Part shown: positions 1 through 9,882 of the stretch, piece after piece
How positions within the stretch are numbered: the first letter of the stretch is position 1
How the letters are laid out: each line of letters opens with the position of its first letter
Source: Culex pipiens pallens
Lineage: Eukaryota > Arthropoda > Insecta > Diptera > Culicidae
Assembly (NCBI RefSeq): GCF_016801865.2
Contig: NC_068937.1
Span: forward strand, 11,899,605 to 11,963,604
Reading direction: 5' to 3'
Length of the DNA: 64,000 nucleotides
Made by a program: the position numbers and the translations under genes
The notes under the pieces: model-generated
Told to the model about the DNA's origin: nothing
The model's input: only the letters and a program-made list of their open reading frames with translations
The model's database searches: none

Positions 1-1423
1 AGCTACTTAAAGTTGCTTCAGGTAATTTTTTAATTAAAATGTAAAAAATGCCATCCTCACCAGGGGCTTTCATATTTTTAAACTTTTTGATAATAGATTT
101 TATTTCATTCAGATCCGTTTTAAAAACATCATCTGATGAAAACTGTTGTTCAACAATATTCTGAAATTCTATTGAAATTTGATTTTCAATAGGACTCAGA
201 AAATTTAAGTTGAAATTATGAGCACTCTCAAACTGCTGAGCAAGTTTTTGAACTTTCTCCCCATTAGTTAATAAAATATTATCACCATCTTTTAAAGAAG
301 GGATTGGTTTCTGAGGTTTCTTAAGAACCTTTGAAAGTTTCCAAAAAGGTTTGGAATAAGGTTTAATTTGTTCGACATCTCTTGCGAACTTTTCATTTCG
401 CAGGAGAGTGAATCTGTGGTCAATAACCTTTTGCAAATCTTTTTGAATTCGCTTCAGTGCAGGATCACGAGAACGTTGATACTGTCTTCGGCGAACATTT
501 TTCAGACGAATCAGAAGCTGAAGATCGTCATCAATAATGGGAGAGTCAAATTTGACTTGGACTTTAGGAATAGCAATATTCCTTGCATCCAAAATTGCAT
601 TAGTTAAAGATTCCAAGGCTGAATCAATATCAGCTTTGGTTTCTAAAACAAAATCATGATTTAAATTATTCTCAATATGATGCTGATACCTGTCCCAATT
701 AGCTTTGTGATAATTAAACACAGAACTATTGGGCCTGGTAACTGCTTCATGAGAAAGTGAAAAAGTTACTGGAAGGTGATCAGAATCAAAATCAGCATGA
801 GTCACTAAAGGACCACAATACTGACTTTGATTTGTCAAAACCAAATCAATTGTTGATGGATTTCTAACAGAAGAAAAGCAAGTTGGCCCATTCGGATATA
901 AAACCGAATAAAGACCTGAAGTGCAATCTCTGAATAGAATTTTACCATTGGAATTTACTTTTGAATTATTCCAAGATTGGTGTTTGGCATTAAAATCACC
1001 GATGATCAAAAATCGAGATCTATGCCGAGTAAGTTTATTCAAATCCCCTTTGAAATAATTTTTATTTTCCCCAGTGCATTGGAAAGGCAAATATGCAGCT
1101 GCAATCATAATTTTCCCAAAAGAAGTTTCAAGTTCAATGCCCAAACTTTCAATAACTTTTAACTTAAAGTCACGTAACGTACTATAAGTCATACTACGGT
1201 GGATAACTATTGCAACTCCACCGCCATTTCGATTCATTCTGTTATTGGTTATAACTTTATAATCTGGATCACTTTTCAAATAAGTGCCAGTTTTTAAAAA
1301 TGTTTCGGTTATAACAGCAACATGCACGTTATGAACTCGTAAAAAGTTGAAAAATTCATTTTCTTTCGCTTTCAAAGAGCGAGCATTAAAATTCATAATA
1401 TTGATGGAATTACTTAGATCCAT
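1..1423 (-). CDS. ORF2 endonuclease-reverse transcriptase, partial (runs off left edge)
   Basis: The frame is open for 474 codons from the ATG at 1423 to the window edge. Seen in it: an APE-type endonuclease with NFNARSLK near residues 11-18, the catalytic ITET motif (Glu at about 40), GDFNAKHQSW at 142-151 and SDHLP at 214-218, the histidine of which completes the active site. Near residue 450 comes a motif of the form KAPGEDGI, which opens the reverse transcriptase domain in this clade. The start overlaps the end of ORF1 by 14 nt in another frame, as is usual when ORF2 is translated by reinitiation. In this family the protein nicks target DNA and copies the element RNA on the nicked end. 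The catalytic RT core (the YADD region) and everything after it lie outside the window, so full function cannot be judged. Confidence 0.92.
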   Translation of the reverse strand, partial: MDLSNSINIMNFNARSLKAKENEFFNFLRVHNVHVAVITETFLKTGTYLKSDPDYKVITNNRMNRNGGGVAIVIHRSMTYSTLRDFKLKVIESLGIELETSFGKIMIAAAYLPFQCTGENKNYFKGDLNKLTRHRSRFLIIGDFNAKHQSWNNSKVNSNGKILFRDCTSGLYSVLYPNGPTCFSSVRNPSTIDLVLTNQSQYCGPLVTHADFDSDHLPVTFSLSHEAVTRPNSSVFNYHKANWDRYQHHIENNLNHDFVLETKADIDSALESLTNAILDARNIAIPKVQVKFDSPIIDDDLQLLIRLKNVRRRQYQRSRDPALKRIQKDLQKVIDHRFTLLRNEKFARDVEQIKPYSKPFWKLSKVLKKPQKPIPSLKDGDNILLTNGEKVQKLAQQFESAHNFNLNFLSPIENQISIEFQNIVEQQFSSDDVFKTDLNEIKSIIKKFKNMKAPGEDGIFYILIKKLPEATLSS

Positions 1424-2801
1424 GATTAAACTTCAGGGTAAGAACAACATCATTCGCAAATTTTAATCCAATCTGGATAGCTTCCATCATGGATGTAGCA
1501 TTACTCATTGTTTGAATCAAACCAAACAGTGAGTTTTGCAAAAAAGACATTTTTTCAAACGTAACATCGCCGAGATCAGAAGATCCCAAAGCGTTGCCAG
1601 CAGAAAAATTTTCAAATGAAATTTGAGGTACCTGCCCAATTTGAAAATTGGTAGAGGATTTAAAATTCGTGGATGAACCCGAACCCGAAACGACGTTGGC
1701 ATAAGAAATGCCATTGCTGTTACCTAACTTTTCCATGGTAGGGGTATTGTTCGAGTGAGACAGCACGAACGTTTGATTTAAAGATGCAGGTACAACCTGA
1801 CTTTGAGAAAATTTCGGTTTGGATTTCGGCTGATGCTTAGCACGAGAATCCAAAACCTTTTTTCTGATGGGGCAATCCCAGAAATTTGATTTGTGATTTC
1901 CACCACAATTTGCACATTTAAATTGGGTGACTTCTTTCACGGGACAATTGTCCTTGTCGTGAGAAGAATCCCCGCAAACCATGCATTTTGGAACCATGGC
2001 GCAATGATCAGTACCGTGACCGAATGCCTGGCAACGCCGGCACTGGGTCAGATTCTGGCCATTACCGCCATGTTTCTTAAAATGCTCCCACTTTACCCGT
2101 ACATGGAACAAAAACTGAACTTTGTCCAAAAGTTTCAAATTGTTGATTTCATTTCTGTTGAAATGAATCAGATAAAATTGTGAAGTCAAACCAAAGCGAG
2201 AAATATTCCCGTTTGATTTTTTCTTCATTGGTATTACTTGGGATGGGGCAAAGCCAAGCAACACCTTAAGTTCGTTTTTGATCTCATCCACCGACAAGTC
2301 GTTGGAGAGACCTTTCAGGACCGCCTTGAATGGGCGAGCATTCTTGGTCTCATACGTGTAGAAATTGTGTTTGTGGTTTTTCAAATAACCAACAAAAGTT
2401 TGGTGATCTTGTAAAGATTCCGTCAACAAGCGACATTCTCCTCTTCGACCAAGCTGGAACGAAACCTTCAAATTGCAAGTTTCCTTGCAATTCTTCAGTT
2501 GCGTTCGAAAGCTGGCCAAATCGGAGATGGAAGTCACTACAATTGGCGGAGCCTTTACTCGTTTCTCGACGGCAGAAGGCTCAGTACGAGGAGAAGGATC
2601 CTTGTCAACAGTTTCGGATAAAACACCGAAACTATTTGCCAATGGGATTGGAGGATTAACCTCACTTTCAGAATCAGAATCAGACCTCGGATGAGGCTGT
2701 TTTCTTTTTCTGTTTCCGTTAGCCGGTTTAGCGTTCAAACGCTTCACCGACGTAACGATCAAATCTTCAGAAGATTTGCGTTTACCTTTGTTTTGACGCA
2801 T
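1410..2801 (-). CDS. ORF1 gag-like zinc-knuckle nucleic-acid-binding protein
   Basis: A 463-residue protein. The N-terminus is basic (KGKRK, RKRK) and followed by an acidic serine run near 40-48. A central region around 155-240, beginning RPFKAVLKGL, resembles the conserved gag-like core of Jockey-clade ORF1 proteins. Three cysteine clusters follow at about 254-310: two canonical C-x2-C-x4-H-x4-C knuckles and a third variant C-x2-C-x3-H-x6-C. The C-terminal 150 residues are polar and low in complexity. Such proteins coat the element RNA and form the RNP that carries it to the chromosome. The frame is intact. The assignment to a Jockey-like family (Juan-type elements are the known mosquito members) is family knowledge; the exact family cannot be named from sight. 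Confidence 0.9.
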   Translation of the reverse strand: MRQNKGKRKSSEDLIVTSVKRLNAKPANGNRKRKQPHPRSDSDSESEVNPPIPLANSFGVLSETVDKDPSPRTEPSAVEKRVKAPPIVVTSISDLASFRTQLKNCKETCNLKVSFQLGRRGECRLLTESLQDHQTFVGYLKNHKHNFYTYETKNARPFKAVLKGLSNDLSVDEIKNELKVLLGFAPSQVIPMKKKSNGNISRFGLTSQFYLIHFNRNEINNLKLLDKVQFLFHVRVKWEHFKKHGGNGQNLTQCRRCQAFGHGTDHCAMVPKCMVCGDSSHDKDNCPVKEVTQFKCANCGGNHKSNFWDCPIRKKVLDSRAKHQPKSKPKFSQSQVVPASLNQTFVLSHSNNTPTMEKLGNSNGISYANVVSGSGSSTNFKSSTNFQIGQVPQISFENFSAGNALGSSDLGDVTFEKMSFLQNSLFGLIQTMSNATSMMEAIQIGLKFANDVVLTLKFNHGSK

Positions 2802-3000
2802 TTTGCAAGCAAAGTTCTCTTAAAAAGATGGCTTCGTTTGTAAAATACAGCAAAATTTCAGGTGGGGTTAGTCTTGAAAAGACTGTTTAGAATTTTGGAA
2901 AGTAACTCAGGTAGTCTTTAAAAAGACTGTGAATTTTGTTTGAAATAACTCTGAGCTTAGGTAGTAAAAAATACCGCAGCTCTAGTGTCCGTTCACCACG
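2802..3000 (-). promoter_or_regulatory. 5' leader of the Jockey-type element with two short direct repeats
   Basis: The leader of ORF1 contains two similar stretches of about 50-60 bp (around 2870-2890 and 2910-2930 plus flanks), each with a small inverted AGTCTT...AAGACT core. Jockey-clade elements carry internal promoters in this leader. The repeat structure is seen; the promoter role is inferred. Confidence 0.4.
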
Positions 3001-3804
3001 AAGGTTCGCAAGACACTGATAACAGGGACGTAATTGGGAGGGATGAACGATAAACCTTTGTTATTGGACCAATTAATTGGCTTCAAAAATTCGAAAAATG
3101 ATTTTCCTGCGTTTTGCTGTAGCTGTAAAACCATAGAAGGAACCCACCAATGTTTTTTTAATATATATATATATATATTTGAAGAAATAACTGATTTTTC
3201 TAGATAGAAATGTCATGTAAATTGATCAATGTTGTACCAGTACTTCCCACGAAATAAAAATGTAGCGTGACGGGACAACATCTGAAACAAGACTTTTTAA
3301 AAGCACACCAAAATTAGCGGTACAGTTGAGCATGTTAAATTTTATCGTACTTTTGCTATTCTACACATTGTCACAATTTGAAAAACGAACCTTGTGCTCC
3401 TTGAAATAAGGGAATTGGTTGGATTTTGAGTTTTTAGCAACCTTTTCTTTGCGTCAGGACAACGAAAGATGCAGATTTTAGAGGAAAAAAAAACCCTCTC
3501 CCATTGAATGCAGGCCTTATTTGATCAGAACCATTTGAAACAGGTTTGATTTGTCATTCAATACCTAAGTTGAAATAAAATTATGGTGTCTTCGACAAAG
3601 TTACTTAAATCGGCAGGCCCAACAAATGTGTAGGAGAGAAAAAAATACAAAAGTAATCCTGAAAAGTTAGATTTTATAAAACATAGGGTAATCGTGAACC
3701 ACTCTTATCTCAACAAAGCCAAAAGTTGTTTTTTCCTATTTTCAACAACTCTTATCAATACAACTTAGCTGAAGAACAGACTCATGTTTGGACAATTAAT
3801 TTTC
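3001..3804. other. Intergenic stretch, no gene seen
   Basis: AT-rich DNA with a short (TA)n run near 3161-3178. No reading frame with recognisable content and no clear element ends were seen. Confidence 0.6.
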
Positions 3805-3831
3805 ATACAAATTTGCGATGTGGACCACTGT
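3805..3831 (+). repeat. Left copy of a 27-bp direct repeat (TSD) flanking a retroposon
   Basis: The 27 bases from 3805 recur exactly at 4381-4407 and bracket the 549-bp insert 3832-4380. This fits a target-site duplication, though it is longer than usual for LINE-mobilised SINEs. Confidence 0.75.
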
Positions 3832-4166
3832 GTGTGTGTGTGCAACCAACCAAACGGGACCACGCGGCCACTTCTTACAAATTGAGTTGTTTCCATGTAT
3901 TTTTAGATCTATATTCTATACATGCAAATAACTAGCATAGGCATTTGGAAGGTGTTAGCTCTGCCGAGCTTCGGTGACCCATTTCTACGCTGGCTAGCCG
4001 AGCGCGAGGTACTTTAGCTTTTATCGACAAGCCCCGCCCTGAAGAACGTTTGCACCAATCGGGTTCAAACGTTATTTAGAACTTCCGAACCCTTGTCAAA
4101 TGGACAAGGACCCAGTGCGTATATAGTTTGATAGTAACAGTATTCCTAATTCCAGTCATTGCTCAC

Positions 4167-4248
4167 CAAGCCGTGATGGCCTAGTGGTTAGCATTTTTGC
4201 TTACCAATCCAAAGGACGGGGCATCGAACCCCGACTCGGGCGACTTTG
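4167..4248 (+). other. Second tRNA-related segment of the retroposon
   Basis: Plus strand shows a good A-box (TGGCCTAGTGG, 4176-4186), while the T-arm hairpin CGGGG/CCCCG has the canonical loop order TTCGATG only on the minus strand. It is a degenerate or head-to-head tRNA relic. Confidence 0.55.
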
Positions 4249-4303
4249 ATTTTTCGTTCATGTTCAGAGTTTCAAGATTAATATTTCCTATACTTTCTCG
4301 TTG

Positions 4304-4377
4304 GGAGCAGATGGGAATCGAACCCAGGACCGTTCGCTTAGAAAGCGAACACCGTAACCAGTCAGCCACGGCCGCTC
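4304..4377 (-). other. tRNA-Arg(TCT)-like head of the retroposon
   Basis: A-box TGGCTGACTGG, an anticodon arm with stem TTCGC/GCGAA and loop TTTCTAA (anticodon TCT), a T-arm with loop TTCGATT and a mostly paired acceptor stem (GAGCGG with a 3' CTGCTC). It looks close to a real tRNA, but its position at the 5' end of a TSD-flanked insert marks it as the SINE head and not an independent tRNA gene. Confidence 0.7.
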
Positions 4378-4380
4378 CGT

Positions 4381-4407
4381 ATACAAATTTGCGATGTGGA
4401 CCACTGT
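4381..4407 (+). repeat. Right copy of the 27-bp direct repeat (TSD)
   Basis: Exact match to 3805-3831; see that entry. Confidence 0.75.
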
Positions 4408-4482
4408 TGCAAAAAGATTATTTTGACCAAATACTCCCTAAAGCACTAGCATGCCCAGATATTCAAGGAAGGTGGGGCAATA

Positions 4483-4615
4483 GGGTGTAATATGGTTGTT
4501 TGGAAAAACAAAGTTGTCCAAATTTAGTAAGCACAGCAATTTTTCAGTTCCTTTTGGTGTCCTAAACAACTCCCCAATGTTTGAGAACAATTGGTTTAGT
4601 CCTCACTCTGCGCAT
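4483..4615 (+). mobile_element. Solo-arm fragment of the TAGGGTGTAATAT foldback family
   Basis: Begins TAGGGTGTAATATGGTTG and follows the left arm of the complete foldback at 10895-11573 through the GGACTAAACC/CTCTGCGCA region, then diverges. Only one arm remains and there is no partner end, so it is a truncated copy. Confidence 0.7.
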
Positions 4616-4788
4616 AGTGATTTATGATACTGTTAACTGGGACGAATCGGGACTACAGTCTGAATAGGGACAGCAGTTTGTAGAGCACTTAAAAGCTTGA
4701 AGTTTGAAAAACGATACACTATATTGGTTGTTTTGTGACCGTTCTATACGAAATTAACCAAAAATACCCTAATATTATGCATTCACAA

Positions 4789-5158
4789 CACAGCTAAAAA
4801 AGTAGTAATCCAGTTGCGTGTAAAATGCCTGGGTGTAAAATATTTTTTGCATTATTTTATGAAATTCTGTGTAATATTACACCCTGAAATATGTAGCCCA
4901 TCAGTATGGGAAACCTACTTGACCGAAATGTCAAGCTCATATATACGTTTATCCTCTCCATTATACATCGGTCTGATGGCCGAGCGGGCTAAGGTGCCAG
5001 TCCTCACTGATGGTGCTGGGTTTGAATCCCGTCGGTTGCAACTTTTTTTTTTGTGTTTGCAAAAATTGTACATGCAGCGTGTAATATTAAGTGTTTATTT
5101 TGACGAAGGTGATGTGCATGCTTTTGCATGCGATTTTACCATCGGATTTTTTGCTGTG
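4789..5158 (+). mobile_element. CACAGC-TIR element carrying a tRNA-like module, copy 1
   Basis: A 370-bp element beginning CACAGCTAAAAAA and ending TTTTTTGCTGTG, flanked by AA on both sides. It matches the inverted copy at 26192-26560 over its whole length, which fixes the ends. The middle carries a tRNA-like sequence with A-box (4977-4988), B-box (5019-5029) and a run of ten T directly downstream. The termini are like those of the MITE at 60173-60390. Combining DNA-transposon-like inverted ends with an internal Pol III module is unusual. Confidence 0.78.
4969..5052 (+). other. tRNA-Leu-like Pol III module inside the CACAGC element
   Basis: A-box TGGCCGAGCGGG followed by CTAAGG as in tRNA-Leu, then B-box GGTTTGAATCC, then T10 at 5043-5052, a proper Pol III stop. 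The acceptor stem does not pair, so this is not a working tRNA; a transcribed small RNA is possible. Both boxes and the T-run are kept in the second copy. Confidence 0.6.
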
Positions 5159-6690
5159 AAGGCTACAACATCTGTCCCAATTCACCCTATTTGTCCCGTT
5201 TTACCCCAGATGACGGTACATATTTTAATTTACCCTTAGTTCCTAATGAAAAAGAATTTAATAACAATCATTTTCTTATAGCTCATTTCCTTAGTTCCTT
5301 AATACAACCCTGCACATACGAAGCGCCATGATGGTGAAAGTAAAGAATGACTTTAATAATCAATTTACAGCTATTTAATCCAACTTTTTATAATTTTGGC
5401 ATGATAATCGACATTCTGAGTAGCTTGAATAAGAACTCAGACACTTTTTACATATATCAGCTAACTTTTTTTTAATTTTGCCTTTGGTTTGGTTCAAAAA
5501 TAGATAACAAATTTTAACAAGTTTGATGGCGCATGAAATAATTATGAGTAGAATGCAATTTTACTCGGTAAATTTGAAATGGCAATAGAAAAAACCTTCT
5601 ATACATTCAACAAAACTGATTTTCTTTGTTGGGAACGAAAAATAATGTGCGATCATTTTTTCAAGACTTATCCATTTTTGTTTTGCAGCGATACAAAAGT
5701 GGAAACATTTTTATTTAGAAATTAATTACAAGTTTGTTGCGCTTGAAACCATTTTGGTTGCACGTTTCATTTCAAGCAACCCAAATTTTCAGCAATATGG
5801 TGACAAATTTGCAATATATTTGTCACATTGTTGCAACACCATGGTTTTTCTACAGTGCATCAGAAACGTTGCTGTAACACATTTACAACTATCTGACGAT
5901 TGTTGCCAATCGCTTCGTTGCAGTGCGCTTTTTTTGTCTCCAGAAGTGTTGCGTAAATGTTGCCACAGCAATTTTGGATTGTTTTGAATTAGTTGCAAAT
6001 AAGGCTTGGCAACAGTAATTGCTGCTTGGGTGCTCATGCTCATGCTCAATAAAAACAGATTTAAAAAAAAGTTCAATTATTCATGTTTCACTGTAAACAT
6101 CAAATCCCCAAATTTGTTGTAAACAGTGTCCTTGCTCCCCCTCTTTATAAACACAGACACTCACGGCCATAAATGCTCAGCTAAAGGGATTTTGCACAAA
6201 TTTGGCGCACTGAGATGCCACTGGGCCGCGGAGGATTTGCGCTCTATTTATCATCAATATGTTGGTCGCAGGACATGAACTAGATAGGGATCTACGTGAC
6301 AGGATTTTTGTCCTTTTGGTGGGGGTTTAGACATTAATTTGATTTATAATAATAATTTACTCTCACCAACTCAATTTAAAAATTCAGTATTGTTTTTATT
6401 TTCAGAAGAGTTTTAGAAGAAAGAGCATAAATTTTCAGAAGAGTTTTAGAAGATAGAACTAAAATTTGATATTGGCTTTTTTGAGTCAAAATTTTATCAC
6501 TATTTTAAAAAACCAAAAATATTTAAACGTTAAAAAAGGTAATTTAATATTATCTTAAAAAAAATTCGAGTAATTTTCAAACTATTTTTTAAACGCTTTA
6601 AAAATATTTTTTATGATTTTTCTTTAAAGAAAAAAGGAAAAAGCACAAATAGTCAAAACATGATCTGAAAAAAAAACCATACGAGTTGAT
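5159..6690. other. Intergenic stretch, no gene seen
   Basis: AT-rich sequence. The short frames here (for example around 5754-6076 on both strands) overlap each other on a TTGCAAC-rich segment and have no recognisable protein character. Confidence 0.55.
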
Positions 6691-6699
6691 AGAATTGAG

Positions 6700-7027
6700 A
6701 TTTGAGAATTGAGAATTGAGAATTGAGAATTGAGAATTGAGAATTGAGAATTGAGAATTGAGAATTGAGAATTGAGAATTGAGAATTGAGAATTGAGAAT
6801 TGAGAATTGAGAATTGAGAATTGAGAATTGAAAATTGAAAATTGAAAATTGAAAATTGAAAATTGAAAATTGAAAATTGAAAATTGAAAATTGAAAATTG
6901 AAAATTGAAAATTGAAAATTGAAAATTGAAAATTGAAAATTGAAAATTGAAAATTGAAAATTGAAAATTGAAAATTGAAAATTGAAAATTGAAAATTGAA
7001 AATTGAAAATTGAAAATTGAAAATTGA
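6700..7027 (+). repeat. 7-mer tandem array, (GAGAATT)n passing into (GAAAATT)n
   Basis: About 18 units of GAGAATT (to ~6830) switch sharply to about 28 units of GAAAATT. A single A/G change that spread through half of the array explains the two blocks. The array keeps a minus-strand frame open only because of its period. Confidence 0.95.
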
Positions 7028-8480
7028 TTGTGAATCTTGAACCTCCTTCACGAAAAAAATAGCTTTAGAGGATTGCAAATAAAAATATCCAAATAATATT
7101 CTCGATTTTCTTTGAATAAATAAATAAAAAATCATTGTACATAAGATCGACAAAAAAAATATTTCTCATGTAAACAAGATAATAATTTTAAGCTTTTCAT
7201 AGCCCTTCTGAACAGCGCTATGAAACTTTCAGGGCATAACTAATGCTGCCATCTAGCGGAGGATAGCTAAAGCTGCAACTGCTTGAATCGAGCTATCAGC
7301 TCGAAAAACGGCTTGGCGCCAAAAGCAGTGCAAACTGCCTTTCCTTCATGGCATGCTTAAATTATGAATATTATCTTTCACAAATATTTTGGAAAATCTT
7401 GTTATTTAGTACATAAAAATACAATAAATTTCTTAAATGTACAGGGAAAAAGGTAAGATTTCCTTTTTCAAAATACAAAAAAAAACCTCCAGCTCAAAAT
7501 AACCTCAATCAGCATGCAACCAATTTTCGTGAGATATTCTGATGACACCCCGCGGATTTTCGGCAATCAATTCGCCCAAACATCTTCAAGTAGATCAACC
7601 TTTGGCTAATCAACGCCCGCGCCAAAAGCTCATTAAATGTTTGGCCACCGAAGGTCGCGTGGCCCAGTAGGTGGACCCCCACTAACTATTGCGGCCATTG
7701 CAAATTACTCACACGGCATTAATAATTGCGACCATTTTTATGACAAGCACGCAGCGGATTCGCAAGGAATCGCGTTTTTATTAGGAATTGGATTTTTTAC
7801 GAGCTCTGTGTCCATTGTGAGTCACTCGCTTTAATTGTTTTAGGTTAGGTTAGGTTTGTCAAGGAGACAAGGTTTAATTTTGACGATATTTTTAAGTAAA
7901 TTTGCAAAAAAAACTTTACGTCTTAACGTTCGGTTGACTAATTATGAGGAATTCAATAAAAAAAAAGCTAATTGTTTTCTAAAACCATAAATCTAAGCAA
8001 CCCATAAACATAGAACAAACCCCGGTTAGTTCACGTAAAAGGTCAAAGTAGGTTCTTAACATTGCCTTAACATCTCCTCCTAATGGTTACTTTGATGAGG
8101 TAGAGCAAAAAAAAACTGACATTTTTGAAATCCTAACCTCAATTCTAACCTGCCGCAGGCAGAGTTCCTTCCACCTCAACAAGTAAGTTGGCAGTAAACA
8201 ACAACAACACGACCTGAACTTGCCGGGCCTGGCCATAGCTGTCAGTCCGGTTAACCTTCACACCGCAGAATACAGCAAACTTGGCAAACATAACCTAACA
8301 TTGACCGTGAAACCCTGTGTGTGCGCGTTCTACCCCGACTAGGGTGGTCCTAGGAATCATCAGCAACAGAAATGTTAATCGAGTGAGTAATCTAAATTGA
8401 TTCCGTCACTTGGTCGTCATTATCGCACTCTGAAGCAAATCTGATGAGATCACTCTTCAGAACGAATCGATGAATACTAA
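7028..8480. other. Intergenic stretch, no gene seen
   Basis: Mixed sequence. Short TTAGG-like run near 7838-7856. From about 8100 the base composition rises and CAACAACAAC and other non-repetitive motifs appear, possibly leading into the candidate exon at 8647. Confidence 0.45.
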
Positions 8481-8646
8481 ATTACAACCATCAAAACTTT
8501 GGATTCGCTCATCGCTTGACAGAAAAAGGGTGCGTCATGTGCGAAATAAATAAATAAAAACTAAAAAAATACACGAAAGAGACTCGCGCAACAGGCGTAA
8601 AACGCGAAAACCGGTTTTGTTTTGTGCGGCAACGCACACCGGCAAC

Positions 8647-8868
8647 ATGAACGCCGCCGCCGAAGCCCCCCCGAAATCCAAGGGTAAACAAAAACAAAAT
8701 TATGACGTAGTAGCGCGGCAGAGAAGCGCGCGCTCGAAGCCTCACTACTTTGGCGGAAATCGGGCGTCCCGCTTCGACGGTCATGACATGCTGCGAAAAC
8801 GAGAATACAATTTATTTAACGTCAATAAATTAGCTGATTGTTTAAAATATAAACTGATTTTCATTTGA
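8647..8868 (+). CDS. Candidate small ORF or first coding exon, function unknown
   Basis: An ATG at 8647 in a GC-rich setting opens with MNAAAEAPPKSKGKQKQN and runs 74 codons, with a basic, arginine-rich middle. A plausible splice donor (AAGG followed by GTAAAC) lies at about 8684, so only the first dozen residues might be coding, with later exons unidentified. I recognise no domain. Support is composition and start context only; it may be non-coding. Confidence 0.2.
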   Translation: MNAAAEAPPKSKGKQKQNYDVVARQRSARSKPHYFGGNRASRFDGHDMLRKREYNLFNVNKLADCLKYKLIFI

Positions 8869-9069
8869 GAATTACTAACTCTTAAAATTTTCTTTTATTT
8901 CCCTCTTTCTCTATTTAGATGTAAACAAAGGTCGTGAACTCTCTCTCCTAACGATATTCTCTCCTCAATTTTACGATAACTGTGACAAAGAAAAGAAAAA
9001 CGTGGCGTCGGTTTTCTTCGGCAAATAAAAATTGCGTCGTCACAAAAGCGTCTGGAGATGTGATCATGG

Positions 9070-9560
9070 CGTCGGTTCACACCCAACAGAGGGTTCTGAA
9101 AAAGTTTTTTTGCAATTCCGTCGTGAAACTACTTACTTTTTCTGTCATTCTTGAACGACGAAATAGCCTACTTTTCTGTACCAAAAATAACAGAATCGAA
9201 TAGCAACACTTTTCAAAATAAATGCTGAAAAGTTCTACTTTTCAGCACTGAAATGGGTGCTGAAAAGTTGAACTTTTCAGCACTTGTTTCGAAAAGTAAC
9301 ACTTTTCAACATTTTTTTGATTTAAACGATTTATTGACAAAATACATGAAAATTTGACTCAAAATTTCACTCAATGGAAGTTTTTCGGAATTGCAAAAAA
9401 TGTTGTATGGAACTCGTTGCAAAACTTGATTTTTTCAGCACTCGTCGTATTTATACCTCGTTGGATAAATGTACGACTCGTGATGAAAAAAACCTTTTTT
9501 TGCAACTTGTTGCATAAACTACTACTTTTTTCTATTTGAGTATATTTTACAAACGCCATG
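9070..9560. repeat. Dispersed repeat with internal TTTTCAGCAC inverted motifs
   Basis: Contains facing copies of GTGCTGAAAAGT and ACTTTTCAGCAC (about 9226-9306) and similar flanking segments with TTTTTTTGCAA near both ends. It resembles a MITE or foldback relic, but I could not set ends or a TSD. Confidence 0.4.
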
Positions 9561-9697
9561 TTGTATGTTAATTTTTATAAATTGATATCTTATGAAATGA
9601 TTTTTTAACCATTCGTTGTCTTTGGCAAATTTGAGGTTATTCTTTAAATGTTCGTTTTGGGAGCTGGAGATAAATATGGGCAACTTTTTTTTACTAA

Positions 9698-9882
9698 GGC
9701 CGTAGCAAATATTTTTTGAACTTTATGTTCATAAACTCTGTCCAAAGTCGTGGCCCAAATGATTACAAGTCTACTTAAAATGTAACTTTGAAATTGTATG
9801 AAACAATATTTTTCCCCCCGATTTTTTAGGCCGATTTTGAAGAGGGGGCGACTTTAAGTTTGAAAAAATATTTGAAACGGCC
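9698..9882. mobile_element. MITE, PIF/Harbinger-like, TSD TAA
   Basis: Inverted ends GGCCGTAGCAAATATTTTTT and its near complement, flanked by TAA on each side (9695-9697, 9883-9885). The 185-bp size and 3-bp TWA-type TSD fit a PIF/Harbinger MITE. Half of another copy lies near 37095-37165. Confidence 0.75.

Larger units (their letters stand above)
1..3000 (-). mobile_element. Jockey-clade non-LTR retrotransposon, 3' part outside window
   Basis: Two overlapping minus-strand reading frames, a gag-like zinc-knuckle protein followed by an AP-endonuclease/reverse-transcriptase polyprotein, give the classic LINE layout of the Jockey clade. Both frames are open with no stop or frameshift in the visible part, so the copy looks young. 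The right limit (5' end of the element) is uncertain; 3000 is an estimate from where the ORF1 leader stops looking structured. TSDs cannot be tested because the 3' end lies left of the window. Confidence 0.88.
3832..4380 (-). mobile_element. tRNA-headed retroposon with two tRNA-like regions and a (CA)n tail
   Basis: On the minus strand the insert begins with a well-preserved tRNA-Arg-like sequence (4304-4377), then a spacer of about 60 bp, then a second tRNA-related segment (about 4167-4248), then a unique body, and ends in a (CA)n tail at 3832-3842. A 27-bp direct repeat flanks the whole. The twin tRNA-related arrangement recalls the Twin SINE described from Culex pipiens (two tRNA-Arg-related units), but here the second unit reads as a tRNA mainly in the opposite direction and the element is longer. 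Propagation would depend on a partner LINE. Confidence 0.7.

Noticed and set aside
2330..2659. Plus-strand frames opposite ORF1
   Set aside because: Shadows of the intact minus-strand ORF1.
4304..4377. Independent tRNA-Arg(TCT) gene
   Set aside because: It folds well but sits exactly at the 5' end of an insertion bounded by a 27-bp direct repeat.
6653..7153. 166-codon minus-strand frame with repeated FQFSIFN
   Set aside because: Result of the 7-mer array, which repeats its coding pattern every 21 nt.
7838..7856. TTAGG telomere-type repeat
   Set aside because: Only three to four units; dipterans generally lack this telomere repeat.
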